Under the pieces are notes generated by a model. That model was not told the origin of the DNA. It searched no databases and worked only from the letters and a program-made list of their open reading frames with translations. Shown here piece by piece: positions 8,375-19,000 of a DNA stretch of 64,000 bases. The stretch is taken from NCBI RefSeq assembly GCF_000186865.1, contig NW_008705565.1, forward strand, positions 590,440 through 654,439, read 5' to 3'. The first letter of the stretch is position 1, and the number at the start of each line of letters is the position of its first letter. The position numbers and the translations under genes are program-made. This DNA is from Aureococcus anophagefferens (lineage: Eukaryota; Sar; Pelagophyceae; Pelagomonadales; Pelagomonadaceae).

Positions 8375-10453
8375 CTAATCGACCTTGATGGAGCCGTAGA
8401 TCTTGTTGACGAACCAGAAGCACGCGTAGAAGCCGATGGCGCCCGTGATGAGGAAGAAGGAGAGGCTGATCAATATCATGTAGCCGAAGTAGAGCGTCGA
8501 GGGCACGACGCCCGTGATCTCGAGCTCGAAGACGTAGTACCAGACGGCGTAGAGGAGCACGTAGCCCGCGCAGGCGCCCGACGAGAGCACGGAGCGCCAC
8601 CACCAGTTGTAGTCCTCGTTGCAGAGCTGGAAGTAGCAGAGGAGGATCGTGATCTCCGCGCACGTCGCGACGAGGATGATCATGACGAGGAAGAGGAAGC
8701 CGAAGATGTAGTAGATCTGGTGGAGCCAGATCGCCGACATGATGAAAAAGAGCTCCACGGACACGGCCCCGAAGGGCAGGATGCCCCCGAAGGTCGTCGT
8801 GAGCGCCGCGTTCATGTACCAGGGCTGCGGCGGCACGAGGCGCGGGATCTGGTTCGTCCGCACCGGGTGCGGCTCGACGTCCTTCTTGAAGCCGCAGTAG
8901 GCGCCGCCGAAGACCAACGGCACGGACACGCCGAACCAGAGCACGACGAGCGTCAGCAGCGTCGTCAGGGGCACCGCGCCCGACGAGCCCACGGCGAGCA
9001 GGGACATGTCGATGACGAGGAACGCGCCGAACACGAAGCCCGGGAACGCGAGCGCCGTGAGCAGCGTGTTCGTCATCCAGTCCGACCCCTTGAAGGTCTT
9101 GTAGACGCGCGACGCCGCGTAGCCGCCCGCGCTGCCCATGAAGACGTAGAGCATGAGCAGCGCGGTGATGAGCGACCCGCGGTTCGCGGGCGAGAGGAAG
9201 CCAAAGAGCGCGAAGGTGAGCGTGAAGAGCACCATGAGCGCGAGCTGCACGCCCGTGCCGATGCACACGGAGAAGAGCATGGGCGAGACCCGCGGCGGCC
9301 GGAAGACGTCCGCGTGGACGAGCTTCCAGCCGCTCTCCTCCTTGGCCTCGTCTAAAAGCGCCGTGTCGTTGTACTGGGCGATGTCCTGGGAGAGCGTGCG
9401 CACGAGGATCATGGCGACCATGACCGTGAGGAAGACGACGATCATCGTCGAGTTCGTGATGGAGAACCAGTGGATCTTGTCGTCCGGGTTGCCCTGGAGG
9501 AAGACGTCCCAGCGGTTCGCCCACGGCGTCGCGCTGTCCTCCCACTCGACGTCGTAGGTGAAGACGACCTCGCCCGCGCCGTCGACGCGCTGGTAGTTGG
9601 ACGGGTCGTTCGTCGCCGGCCGCGTCGCGGAGCACGTCGTCAGCTCCGTGTCCTTGGTCGAGAACTTGGCGTCCTTGTCGTAGCCGTGCGCGATGCTGTA
9701 GGGCTCGACGCGGAAGCCGACGACGCGCACGCGCTCCTCGTCGCCGCCGCCGGCGGACTCGCCCGCGCGGTGCACGGCGACGATGATCTTGACGTGGTTG
9801 AAGAGGTAGTGCTCGGCCTTGCCCGCGGACCCGGCCAGCTTGAAGCCGACGGGGAAGCCGCGGACGTGGTAGGGCTGGGACGGCGCGGCCTTGTTCGTCA
9901 GGAGCGTCGACGCCGGCAGGTTGTCGACGATCCAGTGCACGCGGTAGTCGTCGTCGATGGCCGACGCGAACTGGCGCGCGCCGGCCTTGGTGATCGACTT
10001 CCGGCAGACGATCTTGCACGGCTGCTGGCGGAGCACGCTGAGCTTGTAGAGCGAGTTCTCGATGCGGTCGCCGGCGAGCCGCTCGCCGATGTTCTCCGTG
10101 ACCTCCTTGATCTTCGGGTGGCAGAAGGGCAGGCTGTAGTAGTCGTACGGGATCTGCGAAGACCGCGGCGGTCGGCGCGGCGCGCGCGCGCGCGCGATCG
10201 CCCCGGCGACGCGATGTATCGCGCGCGCGGAAAGCCGGCGCGCGCGCGGCGGGCGGCGGCGGCGGCGCGACGCGCCCGGACGGCCCCCGCGCGCGAAGCG
10301 CACCTGCGTGTGCGTCGACGTGAGCTTGTTCACGTAGAGCTTTAATCCTTCCTCGGGCGCGTAGCTCCGCGGCGCGACGCCGGGCAGGTAGGTGACGGCG
10401 CCGCACGCCCGCGCGGCGACGACGACCGCGAACACCGCGGCGTTGAAACCCAT
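8375..10453 (-). CDS. Nonaspanin / TM9SF family membrane protein
   Basis: Exons 10453-10304 and 10153-8375. The intron 10303-10154 (150 nt, GTGCGC...TTCGCAG, phase 0) has a length divisible by three and no in-frame stop, so the frame looks continuous. The family consensus 'THTQ-IPYDYYSLPFC' requires its removal. The product (642 residues) has a signal peptide, a long luminal domain, then about nine membrane segments, and ends in KIYGSIKVD, the C-terminal Golgi-retention/COPI-type signal of the family. TM9SF proteins act in the endosome/Golgi in sorting of membrane proteins and in cell adhesion. The start at 10453 (MGFNAAVF) gives the signal peptide; the frame extends 16 residues upstream. Confidence 0.93.
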   Translation of the reverse strand: MGFNAAVFAVVVAARACGAVTYLPGVAPRSYAPEEGLKLYVNKLTSTHTQVRFARGGRPGASRRRRRPPRARRLSARAIHRVAGAIARARAPRRPPRSSQIPYDYYSLPFCHPKIKEVTENIGERLAGDRIENSLYKLSVLRQQPCKIVCRKSITKAGARQFASAIDDDYRVHWIVDNLPASTLLTNKAAPSQPYHVRGFPVGFKLAGSAGKAEHYLFNHVKIIVAVHRAGESAGGGDEERVRVVGFRVEPYSIAHGYDKDAKFSTKDTELTTCSATRPATNDPSNYQRVDGAGEVVFTYDVEWEDSATPWANRWDVFLQGNPDDKIHWFSITNSTMIVVFLTVMVAMILVRTLSQDIAQYNDTALLDEAKEESGWKLVHADVFRPPRVSPMLFSVCIGTGVQLALMVLFTLTFALFGFLSPANRGSLITALLMLYVFMGSAGGYAASRVYKTFKGSDWMTNTLLTALAFPGFVFGAFLVIDMSLLAVGSSGAVPLTTLLTLVVLWFGVSVPLVFGGAYCGFKKDVEPHPVRTNQIPRLVPPQPWYMNAALTTTFGGILPFGAVSVELFFIMSAIWLHQIYYIFGFLFLVMIILVATCAEITILLCYFQLCNEDYNWWWRSVLSSGACAGYVLLYAVWYYVFELEITGVVPSTLYFGYMILISLSFFLITGAIGFYACFWFVNKIYGSIKVD

Positions 10454-10579
10454 CGCGTCGAAGCGCTCCGCTCGAGCTGCCACAGGAGCCTGCTGCGACA
10501 CGCGGCGCGCCGGCGACCGGTCGACGCGATGGATGACGTCCCCAGGCCTGTCCTAGCCTTGTCCTCCGTCCTCTTACTA

Positions 10580-12010
10580 CTAGACGCCCTCGGGCGGCGC
10601 GTCGCCGACGGCGACGAGCTCCTTCGCCTCCGCGGCGCCGTTCTCCGCGCCGTCTGCCGCGCCGTCGTGGGTCAACAGCCGGGGCCCGAAGACGGCGATG
10701 AGGGCCGCGCCGAGCGGCGCGGTGAGCACGATCGCGAGGACGGCGACGGTGAGGACGACGCGCGCGCGGTCCTCCGCGCCGTCGGACTGCGCGGCGTCGA
10801 GGGCCACGGCGCCGACGGCGGCCTGGACCGTGGCCTTGGGCAGCCAGGCGAGGGCGACGAAGAGCCGCTCGGGCTTTGAGAGGCCGAAGCCCGCGACCGC
10901 GAGCGACGTCGCGCAGACGCGCACGGCGCCGCTCGCGGCGATGAGCGCGACGGCGAGGCCCGCCGTGCGGCCCTGGACCGCGCCCAGGTCCACGGCGACG
11001 CCGAGCAGGGCGAAGAGCAGCGGCTGGGCCAGCGCGTTCCACAAGTTCCCGAGGACGGCGCCGACGGCGCCCGCGCCGCCGCCCCACGCCGCCGCGGCGC
11101 GGGCCGCGAGCGCGAGCGTCGCGAGGGCGCTCGCGCCGGAGAAGCCCGCGCGCTTCAGCGAAAAGGTCGCGAGCAGGGACACGACGACCAGCGCCGCCGC
11201 GCGGTCCGTCGGGTCCGGTCGCAACAGCTCGCGGCGCTCGGCGAACCGCAAGACCCCGGCGCCGGCGACCGCGACGGCGACGCCGAGCGCGAGCTCGAGG
11301 GGCGCGCGCAGGGCGTCGGCCCAGAGCGCGTCCGGCAGCACGCCCCCCTTCGCCGCGCCCGTGACGGCGAAGCTCAGGGACACGCCGAAGCCCGCGAGCG
11401 CCAGGACGTCGTCGAGCGCCGCCGACGCGACGACGAGCGTCGGGATGCCCGTCGTCGTGCCGTAGCCCCGCCTCTGGAGGTCGAGGAGCGACGGCACGAC
11501 GACGGCCGGCGACACGGCGGCGACCACGAACCCCAGCAGCGCGGCCCACGCGCCGGGCAGCCCGAAGACCCACGACCGCGAGCTCGCGAGCGCGACGAAG
11601 CCCGCCTCCGCGAGGCAGGGCGCGCTCGCGAGGCGCGCGGCGGCCCACCTCAGGCGCGTCAGGGCCTGGAGGTCCAGGCCCAGGCCCGCGCGCGCCATGA
11701 TGAGCGCGAGCGCGGCCGTCCGAATCGACGCGCTGCTCCCGCCGTCGACGGCCTCGCCGATCGCGGCGCGCGGGCCGGGCACGTTGCGCAGCAGCAGGCC
11801 CGCGACGAGCATGCCCAGCAGCGGCGGCAGCGGCACGCCGCTCGACGCCTTGACCGCCTCGATGGCGCGGCCGCCGGCGACGCCGCAGACGAAGACGCAC
11901 TCCAGGGCGAAGACGGGGCCGCCGGGCGCCGCGCTTTCGCCGACGGCGAGCCAGACGGCCGTGGCGGTCGCCGTGATTGCGAGCGCTTGGTACGCGAGGT
12001 GTTCGAGCAT
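10580..12010 (-). CDS. CPA2/NHA-type cation/H+ antiporter
   Basis: 476 residues from ATG 12010 with 12-13 hydrophobic segments. It follows the sodium/hydrogen exchanger 9B (NHA2) and bacterial CPA2 pattern: 'PPLLGMLVAGLLLRNVPG' near the N-terminus, 'SPAVVVPSLLDLQRRGYG', 'TLVVASAALDDVLAL' with adjacent Asp residues in a membrane helix as expected for ion translocation, and 'WLPKATVQAAVGAVALD' near the end. The usual role is Na+/Li+/H+ exchange at the plasma membrane or an organelle. The frame continues upstream of 12010 with Cys/Arg-rich sequence that looks non-coding. It is divergent from the MOT1 gene. Confidence 0.88.
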   Translation of the reverse strand: MLEHLAYQALAITATATAVWLAVGESAAPGGPVFALECVFVCGVAGGRAIEAVKASSGVPLPPLLGMLVAGLLLRNVPGPRAAIGEAVDGGSSASIRTAALALIMARAGLGLDLQALTRLRWAAARLASAPCLAEAGFVALASSRSWVFGLPGAWAALLGFVVAAVSPAVVVPSLLDLQRRGYGTTTGIPTLVVASAALDDVLALAGFGVSLSFAVTGAAKGGVLPDALWADALRAPLELALGVAVAVAGAGVLRFAERRELLRPDPTDRAAALVVVSLLATFSLKRAGFSGASALATLALAARAAAAWGGGAGAVGAVLGNLWNALAQPLLFALLGVAVDLGAVQGRTAGLAVALIAASGAVRVCATSLAVAGFGLSKPERLFVALAWLPKATVQAAVGAVALDAAQSDGAEDRARVVLTVAVLAIVLTAPLGAALIAVFGPRLLTHDGAADGAENGAAEAKELVAVGDAPPEGV

Positions 12011-12019
12011 GGTTGACCA

Positions 12020-12039
12020 AGTTATTGAAGGGGATGCGC
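12020..12039. promoter_or_regulatory. 20-bp sequence shared by two 5' regions (copy 1)
   Basis: AGTTATTGAAGGGGATGCGC lies just upstream of the antiporter start. An exact copy occurs at 34962-34981, upstream of the ABC1 kinase gene, with weaker similarity for about 15 bp on each side. Function unknown; it may be a promoter element or a dispersed repeat. Confidence 0.5.
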
Positions 12040-12188
12040 GCCCGACTGCGTCCGTCCGGGTTGCGCGCCTGTCACGCCAACATCGCGTCCGGGCGGTGCA
12101 ACATCTGTAGATCATCTGTGCAAATCTTGTGCAACCAAAAAGTTTGTGGCATTTGCCGCCGCAACAACAGCAACCCACGAGGTGCAGG

Positions 12189-12381
12189 GCCCTATTGCAG
12201 CGTGCGCAGCCGCGCCGCGCGCCGCAGCGTCGACGAGCGCCGCGTCTCGGCCCTATTGTGCGGCGTGCCGCAGCCGCGCGCCGCGCGCCGCAGCGTCGAC
12301 GAGCGCCGCGTCTCGGCCCTATTGTGCAGCGTGCGCAGCCGCGCGCCGCGCGCCGCAGCGTCGACGAGCGCCGCGTCTCGC
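12189..12381. repeat. Triplicated 65-bp repeat upstream of the molybdate transporter
   Basis: Three near-identical units (period 65-66 bp) with CAGCGTCGACGAGCGCCGCG starting at 12225, 12291 and 12356, and CCCTATTG at about 12190, 12251 and 12317. The array ends 10 bp before the ATG at 12391. Confidence 0.85.
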
Positions 12382-12390
12382 GTCGATACC

Positions 12391-13656
12391 ATGCGCGACC
12401 TCCAAGCCTTCATCGCGCGCCGCCACGCGTCGTTCCGCGCCGCCTGGAACCTGCAGGAGTGCAGCGGCATGCTCGGCGACCTCGGCACGTTGCTGCCGCT
12501 CGTGCTGGCCATGGCCGAAAGAGGCAGCATCGCGCCGGGCGCGGCGCTGTTCTGGATGGGCGCGGGCAACGTCGCGAGCGCCTACGCCTGGGACGTGCCC
12601 ATGCCCGTGCAGCCCATGAAGACCGTCGCCGCGGCGGCGATCGCCGACGGATTGTCGGCGGGCGCGGTGTCCGCCGCGGGCATCTTCGTCGGCGCCGCGG
12701 TGCTGCTCCTGGGCGCGACGGGCACGATCGAGGCCGTGAATCGGCTCGTGCCGCGGAGCGTCGTCTCGGGCATCCAGCTGGGCCTCGGGTTCCGCATGAT
12801 GGGCCTCGCGCTGCGGATGATCGCCGGGCCGGGCTGGGCCGCCGTGGACGGCCCCGTCGCCGGCGGGCTGCTGAGCCTCGCGGCGGCGGGCGCTCTGAAG
12901 CGCGGCGGCCGCGTGCCCGTCGCCGTGCTCCTCGTGGCCGCGGGTCTGGTGTTGGCGGTCGCGGACGCGGGCGCGCGGGGCACGTTGGGCGCGTCGTTGG
13001 ACGACTGGCGGCCGGGCCGCCTCGCGGTGGCGTTTCGCGCGCCGACGCGCGCCGAGTGGGCGCGGGGCGTGCTCCGCGCGGGGCTGCCCCAGCTGCCGTT
13101 GACGACGCTCAATTCGGTCATCTCCGTGACGGCGCTGAGCGAGAAGCTGTTCCCGGACAAGCGAAAAGACGAGGCGCCGACGCGCAAATCCGTCGCGACG
13201 TCCGTCGGCCTGATGAACGTTTTCTGCTGCTGGTTCGGCGGCGCGCCGGCGTGCCACGGCGCCGGAGGTCTCGCGGGGCAGTACAAGTTCGGCGCGCGCG
13301 GCGGCGCGTCCATCTGGGTCCTCGGCTGGCTCAAGATGGCCACCGCGCTGGTTTTGGGGGACCGGCTTCTTTTCCGCGCAATCCGCGCGTTCCCGACGTC
13401 CGCGCTCGGCGCGCTCCTCGTCGTCGCCGGCGCCCAGTTGGCGAGCACGGGCGTCCTCGACGGCGCGGAGACGCCGTGCCTCGCGGCCGCGGCCGCGACG
13501 GTCGCCTTTTCGAACACGGGCCTCGGCGCGGCCGTGGGCATGGCGGTGGCCCTCGCGGAGCGGCTGGCGGGGCGCACCGAGGACGCGTCCCCTCCCGCAT
13601 CCTCCTCGAAGGACGACGGCGCCGAGTCCAAGTCCGCGCCGGGGGAGGACGCGTAA
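12391..13656 (+). CDS. MOT1: MOT1-type molybdate transporter
   Basis: 421 residues, about ten membrane segments. Hallmarks of the MOT1 (SulP-related) molybdate family are present: 'ECSGMLGDLGTLLPLVLAM', 'MPVQPMKTVAAAAIADG', 'GIQLGLGFRMM', 'LPQLPLTTLNSVISV' and 'FGGAPACHGAGGLAGQYKF'. The family imports molybdate for molybdenum-cofactor enzymes such as nitrate reductase. ATG 12391 (MRDLQAFIARRHASFRAAW) is the natural start; the frame is open upstream through the tandem repeats but without coding character. The C-terminal 25 residues are polar and Ser/Asp-rich. Confidence 0.92.
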   Translation: MRDLQAFIARRHASFRAAWNLQECSGMLGDLGTLLPLVLAMAERGSIAPGAALFWMGAGNVASAYAWDVPMPVQPMKTVAAAAIADGLSAGAVSAAGIFVGAAVLLLGATGTIEAVNRLVPRSVVSGIQLGLGFRMMGLALRMIAGPGWAAVDGPVAGGLLSLAAAGALKRGGRVPVAVLLVAAGLVLAVADAGARGTLGASLDDWRPGRLAVAFRAPTRAEWARGVLRAGLPQLPLTTLNSVISVTALSEKLFPDKRKDEAPTRKSVATSVGLMNVFCCWFGGAPACHGAGGLAGQYKFGARGGASIWVLGWLKMATALVLGDRLLFRAIRAFPTSALGALLVVAGAQLASTGVLDGAETPCLAAAAATVAFSNTGLGAAVGMAVALAERLAGRTEDASPPASSSKDDGAESKSAPGEDA

Positions 13657-13802
13657 GTTGCGTGTTGTTTACCCCCGGTCACAGCTTCAACAAACCGAAA
13701 TTGATGAATGACATCACCCCAGGGGTCCTTCAAGAATCGAAATCGTGTGCCTTCCTGGAGGACCGGCTACGATCTGGCTGCCTCCGAAGTCCACTCGCGG
13801 CG

Positions 13803-15800
13803 ATGGAGGCGTTCCTGACGCCGACGAAGAAGTCCATGAGCGCCAAGTCGGATAGCGCGCGGTCCGTGACGCTCGCGGAGCCGCTCCTCGACCCCAGCCG
13901 CAAGCATAGCTACGGCGCCGAGGGCGAGACGCTCGTGACGCCCCTCGGCCGGCGGAGCTTCCACCGGGGCGCGTCGTTCTCGAAGCACGACAGCGACGAC
14001 GAGGAGGCCAACCGCGCGCTCCTCGAGTGGTCCGAGCTGTCGATCCGCTTCGGCGACAAGGTGGCCGTCGACCGCGCGTCCGGCGCCGTGGGCAAGGGCG
14101 AGTTCCTCGCGCTCATGGGGCCGTCCGGCGCGGGCAAGACGACGCTGCTGGACCTTCTCACGGGGCGCCTCGGCGCCGGCACGCGCGAGGGCGACGTGCT
14201 CGTCGAGGGCCACGCGTTCAGCGAGGAGATCGTGTGGGCCATGTCGAGCTACGTGCCGCAGGAGGACGTCTTCATGCCCCACATGACGGCTTTGGAGAGC
14301 CTGACGTTCGTCGCGCGGCTGCGCCTGCCGCGGCGCGAGAGCGACGCCGACGTCGCCGAGCGCTGCCGGACGCTGCTGGGCGAGGTCGGCATGGGCCACG
14401 TCGAGCACGTCTACGTCGGCGGCGTCCTCGCGGGCGGCCTGAGCATCCGGGGCCTCAGCGGCGGCCAGCGGCGGCGCCTGTCCCTCGCCGCGGGCTTGGT
14501 GTCGCGGCCGCGGCTCTTGTTCGCCGACGAGCCGACGTCGGGCCTCGACGCGGCGTCGACGCTCCACGTCATGGAGCTCCTCGCGAGCCTCGCGACGGTG
14601 ACGAAGCTCGGCGTCTGCTGCACGATCCACCAGCCGCGCGCGGCGATCTGGGCCATGTTCGACCAGGTCTACTTCCTGAGCGCGGGCAAGGTGCTCTACA
14701 GCGGCAAGACGGGCGGCGCCGTGCCCTGGTTCAAGTCGCTGGGCTTCCTCAGCGGCGGCAGCGGCACGGAGGGGAACCCGGCGGACGTCATCCTCGACCT
14801 CATCGCCGTCGACTTCGAGAAGCCCGCGGAGATCTTCGGCGCGACGACGATCCGCGACGCCGGCGACGTCGCGACGGCCGCGGCGGCCTTCGACGAGGAC
14901 CAGCGGACGAAGGGGACCAAGGTCAAGGCCGTCGAGGCCGCGGGCGCGCCGCCGGACGCGCCGCCGACGGGCGCGGGCTTCTGGCTCCAGTACGAGACGT
15001 TAGTGAGGCGCGTGCTCCGCGGCCACACGCGGCACCCGGGCAACCTGGTCTCCAAGGCGCTGCTCACCTTCATCGTCTGCCTCCTCGCCGCGGGCGTCTG
15101 GGGCCGCCAGCACCGCGCGCCGAGCGTCAAGGGCCTCGCGTCGCCCGACGGCCTCGACAAGTACGCGGACTACGTGTGGTACCGCGGCGCGAGCCTCGCC
15201 TTCCTCGTGTTCCCCGCGCTCATCGCCTACGTGCCCATCGGCTGCCTCATGTACGACCGACAGTTCTTTATTCGCGAGTCCGCGCAGCGCTACTACTCCG
15301 TCGCCGCGTACTACGCGGCCTACATGTCCGTGGAGCTCACGCTCGTCTTCGTCGTCAACATGCCCATCGCCATGCTCTACGCGCACCTGGCGAACCTCAA
15401 CGCGGACACGTCCTGGCCCGGGATCGTCGTCTACGGGCTCGTGGCGTCCGGCGTCGCCATCTTGTACTCGCAGATCCTCGTCTTCTCCGTCGCCGTGTCG
15501 CCGTCGGTGGACGTCGCTTTTGTTGTGGCGTCCTTCTTCTTCATCTCGGGCTTCATCGGGAGCGGGTTCCCGGTGTCGCCCAACGGCATGAACCCGACGT
15601 TCAAGTGGGTCTCGTGGCTGTCGACGTTCAGATACCCGTACGACCTCCTCGAGCGCGTCCAGCACGGCGCGGACTTCGCCAAGGAGATGATAGGCTACCG
15701 GCGCGAGGGCGGCGTCCTCGGCGACACGCTCATGATGCTCGCCTACTGCTCCGTCTTCCACGTGCCCTCCTACCTCGCCCTCCGCTTCTGCTACCGGTGA
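13803..15800 (+). CDS. ABCG half transporter
   Basis: 665 residues from ATG 13803. The order nucleotide-binding domain then membrane domain is typical of the ABCG (White/BCRP) family. Walker A 'GPSGAGKTTLLDLL' is near residue 106, the signature 'LSGGQRRRLSLA' near 218 and Walker B 'LLFADEPTSGLDAAS' near 240; all are intact. After a polar linker there are six membrane helices (for example 'LVFPALIAYVPIGCLMYDR' and 'FVVASFFFISGFIGSGF'). Half transporters dimerise to export lipids, sterols or xenobiotics. The first 75 residues are Ser-rich and probably cytosolic. It is convergent with a degenerate ABCG-like gene. Confidence 0.93.
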   Translation: MEAFLTPTKKSMSAKSDSARSVTLAEPLLDPSRKHSYGAEGETLVTPLGRRSFHRGASFSKHDSDDEEANRALLEWSELSIRFGDKVAVDRASGAVGKGEFLALMGPSGAGKTTLLDLLTGRLGAGTREGDVLVEGHAFSEEIVWAMSSYVPQEDVFMPHMTALESLTFVARLRLPRRESDADVAERCRTLLGEVGMGHVEHVYVGGVLAGGLSIRGLSGGQRRRLSLAAGLVSRPRLLFADEPTSGLDAASTLHVMELLASLATVTKLGVCCTIHQPRAAIWAMFDQVYFLSAGKVLYSGKTGGAVPWFKSLGFLSGGSGTEGNPADVILDLIAVDFEKPAEIFGATTIRDAGDVATAAAAFDEDQRTKGTKVKAVEAAGAPPDAPPTGAGFWLQYETLVRRVLRGHTRHPGNLVSKALLTFIVCLLAAGVWGRQHRAPSVKGLASPDGLDKYADYVWYRGASLAFLVFPALIAYVPIGCLMYDRQFFIRESAQRYYSVAAYYAAYMSVELTLVFVVNMPIAMLYAHLANLNADTSWPGIVVYGLVASGVAILYSQILVFSVAVSPSVDVAFVVASFFFISGFIGSGFPVSPNGMNPTFKWVSWLSTFRYPYDLLERVQHGADFAKEMIGYRREGGVLGDTLMMLAYCSVFHVPSYLALRFCYR

Positions 15801-16026
15801 ACGCCCGCCGCTTCCTCCGCTTGCGAACGCGGCCGCTAGACGCGACCGCGACATTCGCCCCTCCCCGCTGCCGACCGCGGCCGCCAGACGCGGCCGCGCC
15901 GCTGCGAAGACGTCGACTAATCCCGCTGCACCTGTGCTACTGATCCCGTCGAAATGAAAGGTAGCTCTCAAATGGGACCTAATGCCTCCGAGGCTCAGAA
16001 TGAAAGGCAGCTCTTAAAGAGAGAAC
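15801..16026. other. Convergent intergenic with short direct repeats
   Basis: Between the two ABCG-type genes. It contains a repeated GCGGCCGC(C/T)AGACGCG (about 15830 and 15880) and a repeated AATGAAAGG(T/C)AGCTCT(C/T)AAA (about 15953 and 15999). No gene seen. Confidence 0.6.
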
Positions 16027-19000
16027 TCAGTGCCGCTGGACATACAGCAGGCGGAAGAGCCCGAGCAGGGCGACGGCCGTGAGCACCACGGGCCCGTAGA
16101 CGACGCCGCTGAGCAGGGCCCCGTCGGCCGTCGTGCCGTGGCTGTAGCCGACGAAGCGCCGCGCGTCGGCGTAGAAGTTCGCGCCGCCGTCGGTCTCGTA
16201 GCGGCCCGGCGCGGCCTTGTCGCGGAGCTGCGGCGTGGACATGGCCTGGAGGAGCCAGCGCGCGAAGTCGGCGTCGGCGGCGCCGCGCCAGCCGGCGTCG
16301 AGGTCGCGGACGAAGCGGAAGAAGCCGCAGTACATGAGGAAGGAGAGCGCGAGGAGCGCCGCGGCGTCGCCCGCGCGCGCGATCGCGAGCGCGCGGCGCC
16401 GCGCGGCGTCCGGCGCCCCCAGCCCCAGCGCCGACGCGTTCGTCTGCGCCACGTAGGCCCAGCAGCAGGCCAGCGCCAGCGCCTGGGCCGCGAGCCCCGC
16501 CGCGCCGCACGCGAGCACGGCGACGGCGACGGCCGCGCCGTCGACCACGAAGTTCGCCGCCGCGTAGACGACGGGCACGACCAACAACGCCCGCAGCAGC
16601 GTCAACGGCAGCGGCGCCGCCAAACTCGCGAGGAAGAAGGCCGGCGCGCCCACGAGGCCCGCCGCGCGCTCGTGCTCGAACGCGCGCGCGAGCGCCGCGT
16701 GCCGCGGGAACTGGAGCGCCGCGGGCGTCGCGAACGCCGCCAGGAGGCAGTAGTTCAGCCAGAGCACGCTGCGCGCGTCGTCGTGGCCCTGGCCCCAGAA
16801 GGCGCCGCACAGCAGCGCCGCGTTCGCCAGGGGCGCGCCGATGGCCGCGCCGAGCATGCCGCGGTCCGCGCGCGCCGCGGCCAGATCGCGCCGGAGCAGC
16901 GCGGCCGCCTGCGCCAGGACCCCCACGCGGAACGTCGGGCGCAGGATCGCCGCGGCGCCCATGGGCTCCGCCTCCTCCGGCGTCTTCAGGGGCCCGCCGG
17001 GACCCGCGGATGCCGGCGCCGCCAGCAACTTGAGGTCGTTCTCGAGCGCGGCGTCGAGCGGCCGGAGCGTCGCGTCCCGCGACACGCGCGCGGCGTCGGC
17101 CAGCCCCGGCCGCGTCGCCGCGGAGGCGAGCGCGTCGAAGACGGGCCGCGGCGGGCCGTCGTAGGCCAGGCGGGGCCCCCGGAGGAGCGCGACGCGGTCG
17201 AACGCGAGGACGACGTCGCGCGGCGCGCCGTGGGCCGTCGCGACGACCGTGCAGCCGAGCTGCGCGAGGTGCGCGTAGGTCCGAGCGAGGGCCGCCGCGT
17301 CCCGCGGCGCGCAGGCGTCGCGCGCGCCGCAGGCCGGCGACCGCGCGCCGCCCGTCAGGTCGTCGACCAAGACGACGACGGGCGCGCGCGCGAGCTCGCA
17401 CGCGAGCGCCACGCGGCGCCGGTGGAGCGCCGGCGACTCGTCGCCGCCGCCGCCGTAGGCGACGGGGCCGAGCTGGGCCTGCCGGGCGACGCCCGCGACG
17501 TCGAGGACGACGTCGAGCCACGCGGCCGCCGCGGCCGCCGTCGGCGGCGGCGCGAGCGCGCCCTCGGGCGTCCGCGCGCGGTAGCCCGCCAGCGGCTCCG
17601 CGCCGGCGTCCTCGGCCCGCGCAGAGGCGTCGACGGCGCGGCCGTGGGCGAGGCCCAGGGCCAGCGCGACGGTCTCGCGCGCCGAGAGGCTCAGGAAGCC
17701 GTCGCACCGCGCGTCGCCCGCGGCGAGGAACGCGCAGCGGCTCCGCCAGTCGCGGGGCCGCGGCGCGCCGTTGACGGCGACGCGGCCCGCGGCGGCGACG
17801 ACGTGGCCCCGCGACTTGCGCGCGTCGCGCGCCGCGAAGACCCGGAGGAGGCACCGCGGGCCGAGCGGGTCGTCCGCCGCGACGAGGACGGCCTCGCGCG
17901 GCGCGACGGCGAGGGACAGGTCCTCGAGCACCAAAGCCTTGCGCGGGGGCGTTTTCAGGTCCGCCCCGTCGGCGCAGCAGGCGACCGTGACGCCGTCCGC
18001 GGCGAGCGACACGGGCGCGGCGTCGACGGATCGCGAGAACGCGCGCGCGGACCGCTCGTTGGACCGCTCCGGCGCGACGCGCGGCGGCACGGCGACGGCG
18101 CCCTTGTCGCGCGCGAGGCCCAGCGGGTTCTTCGCCGCGGCGTCGAGCGCCTCCGCGGCGTCGTCCGCGTCGAGCTTTGGCCGCGTCGCCCACGTCGCCA
18201 GCTTCTTCGCGTCGACGTGGCGCGCGGACGGCGGCCGGAGCGTCAGGTAGTAGTAGGACGCGAGCCGCGCCGCCGCGGCCAGCGCCAGCAGCGCCCAGAG
18301 CGAGTCGACGGCGGCGTAGCGCCGCCAGCCGCCCGCGGCGGCGTCGACGCCGCCGTCGTGGTACCGCGACGACGCGCGGACCCGCAGCGCGACGCCCTGC
18401 ACGTACCAGCGCAGGTGGTTCGCCCGCGCGTGCCAGAAGAAGGGGTTGCCCCTCCGGAAGTCGTTCAGCTCCACGCCGAAGCCCGTCGACAGCACCATGC
18501 ACGACGCGAGCGCGCCGAAGGCGCCGCACGCGACGCGATCCGCGGCCGCGGCCGCGGCGCGGTCCGGCGCGAAGTCGCCGCCGCCGCCGCCGCGCGCGTC
18601 CGCGGGCGGCGGGCTGTGGGCCCAGGCCGCCAGCGCCTCGATGCAGCAGCCGCAGGCGAACGCGAGCAATGCTCCCAGCGCGTAGACGAACGCGCAACAC
18701 CCGAACGGCAGGCCCGCCATCAGATACAGCGCCGTCGGCGCCACGGCGACGCAGGCGGACTCGAGCACGAGCAGCGCGGACCGCGCCGCCACGTGCTCCA
18801 GGGCGCCGTACTTGCCCGCGCGGCGGTCGCGCTCGAAGTCGCCGTGGCGGCGGCAGATCTGCGGCGCCGACGCGAGCATGGCCGCGACGACGACGTTGCC
18901 CGACGCGAAGGCCACGGACGTCAGCGCCCAGGCGCTCAGGTGGTCCGCGCCGACGGCCGCGACGTCCCAGAAGGCGACGCCCCAGAGCAGCGCGACCGCG

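Noticed and set aside
10154..10303. Reading the TM9SF gene as one exon
   Set aside because: The extra 50 Arg/Ala-rich residues interrupt a strictly conserved family motif, and good GT and AG sites bound them.
8343..12020. 1225-codon open frame on the minus strand across two genes
   Set aside because: Arg/Ala/Gly-rich shadow of the TM9SF and antiporter frames; no domain, and it would replace two well-recognised proteins.
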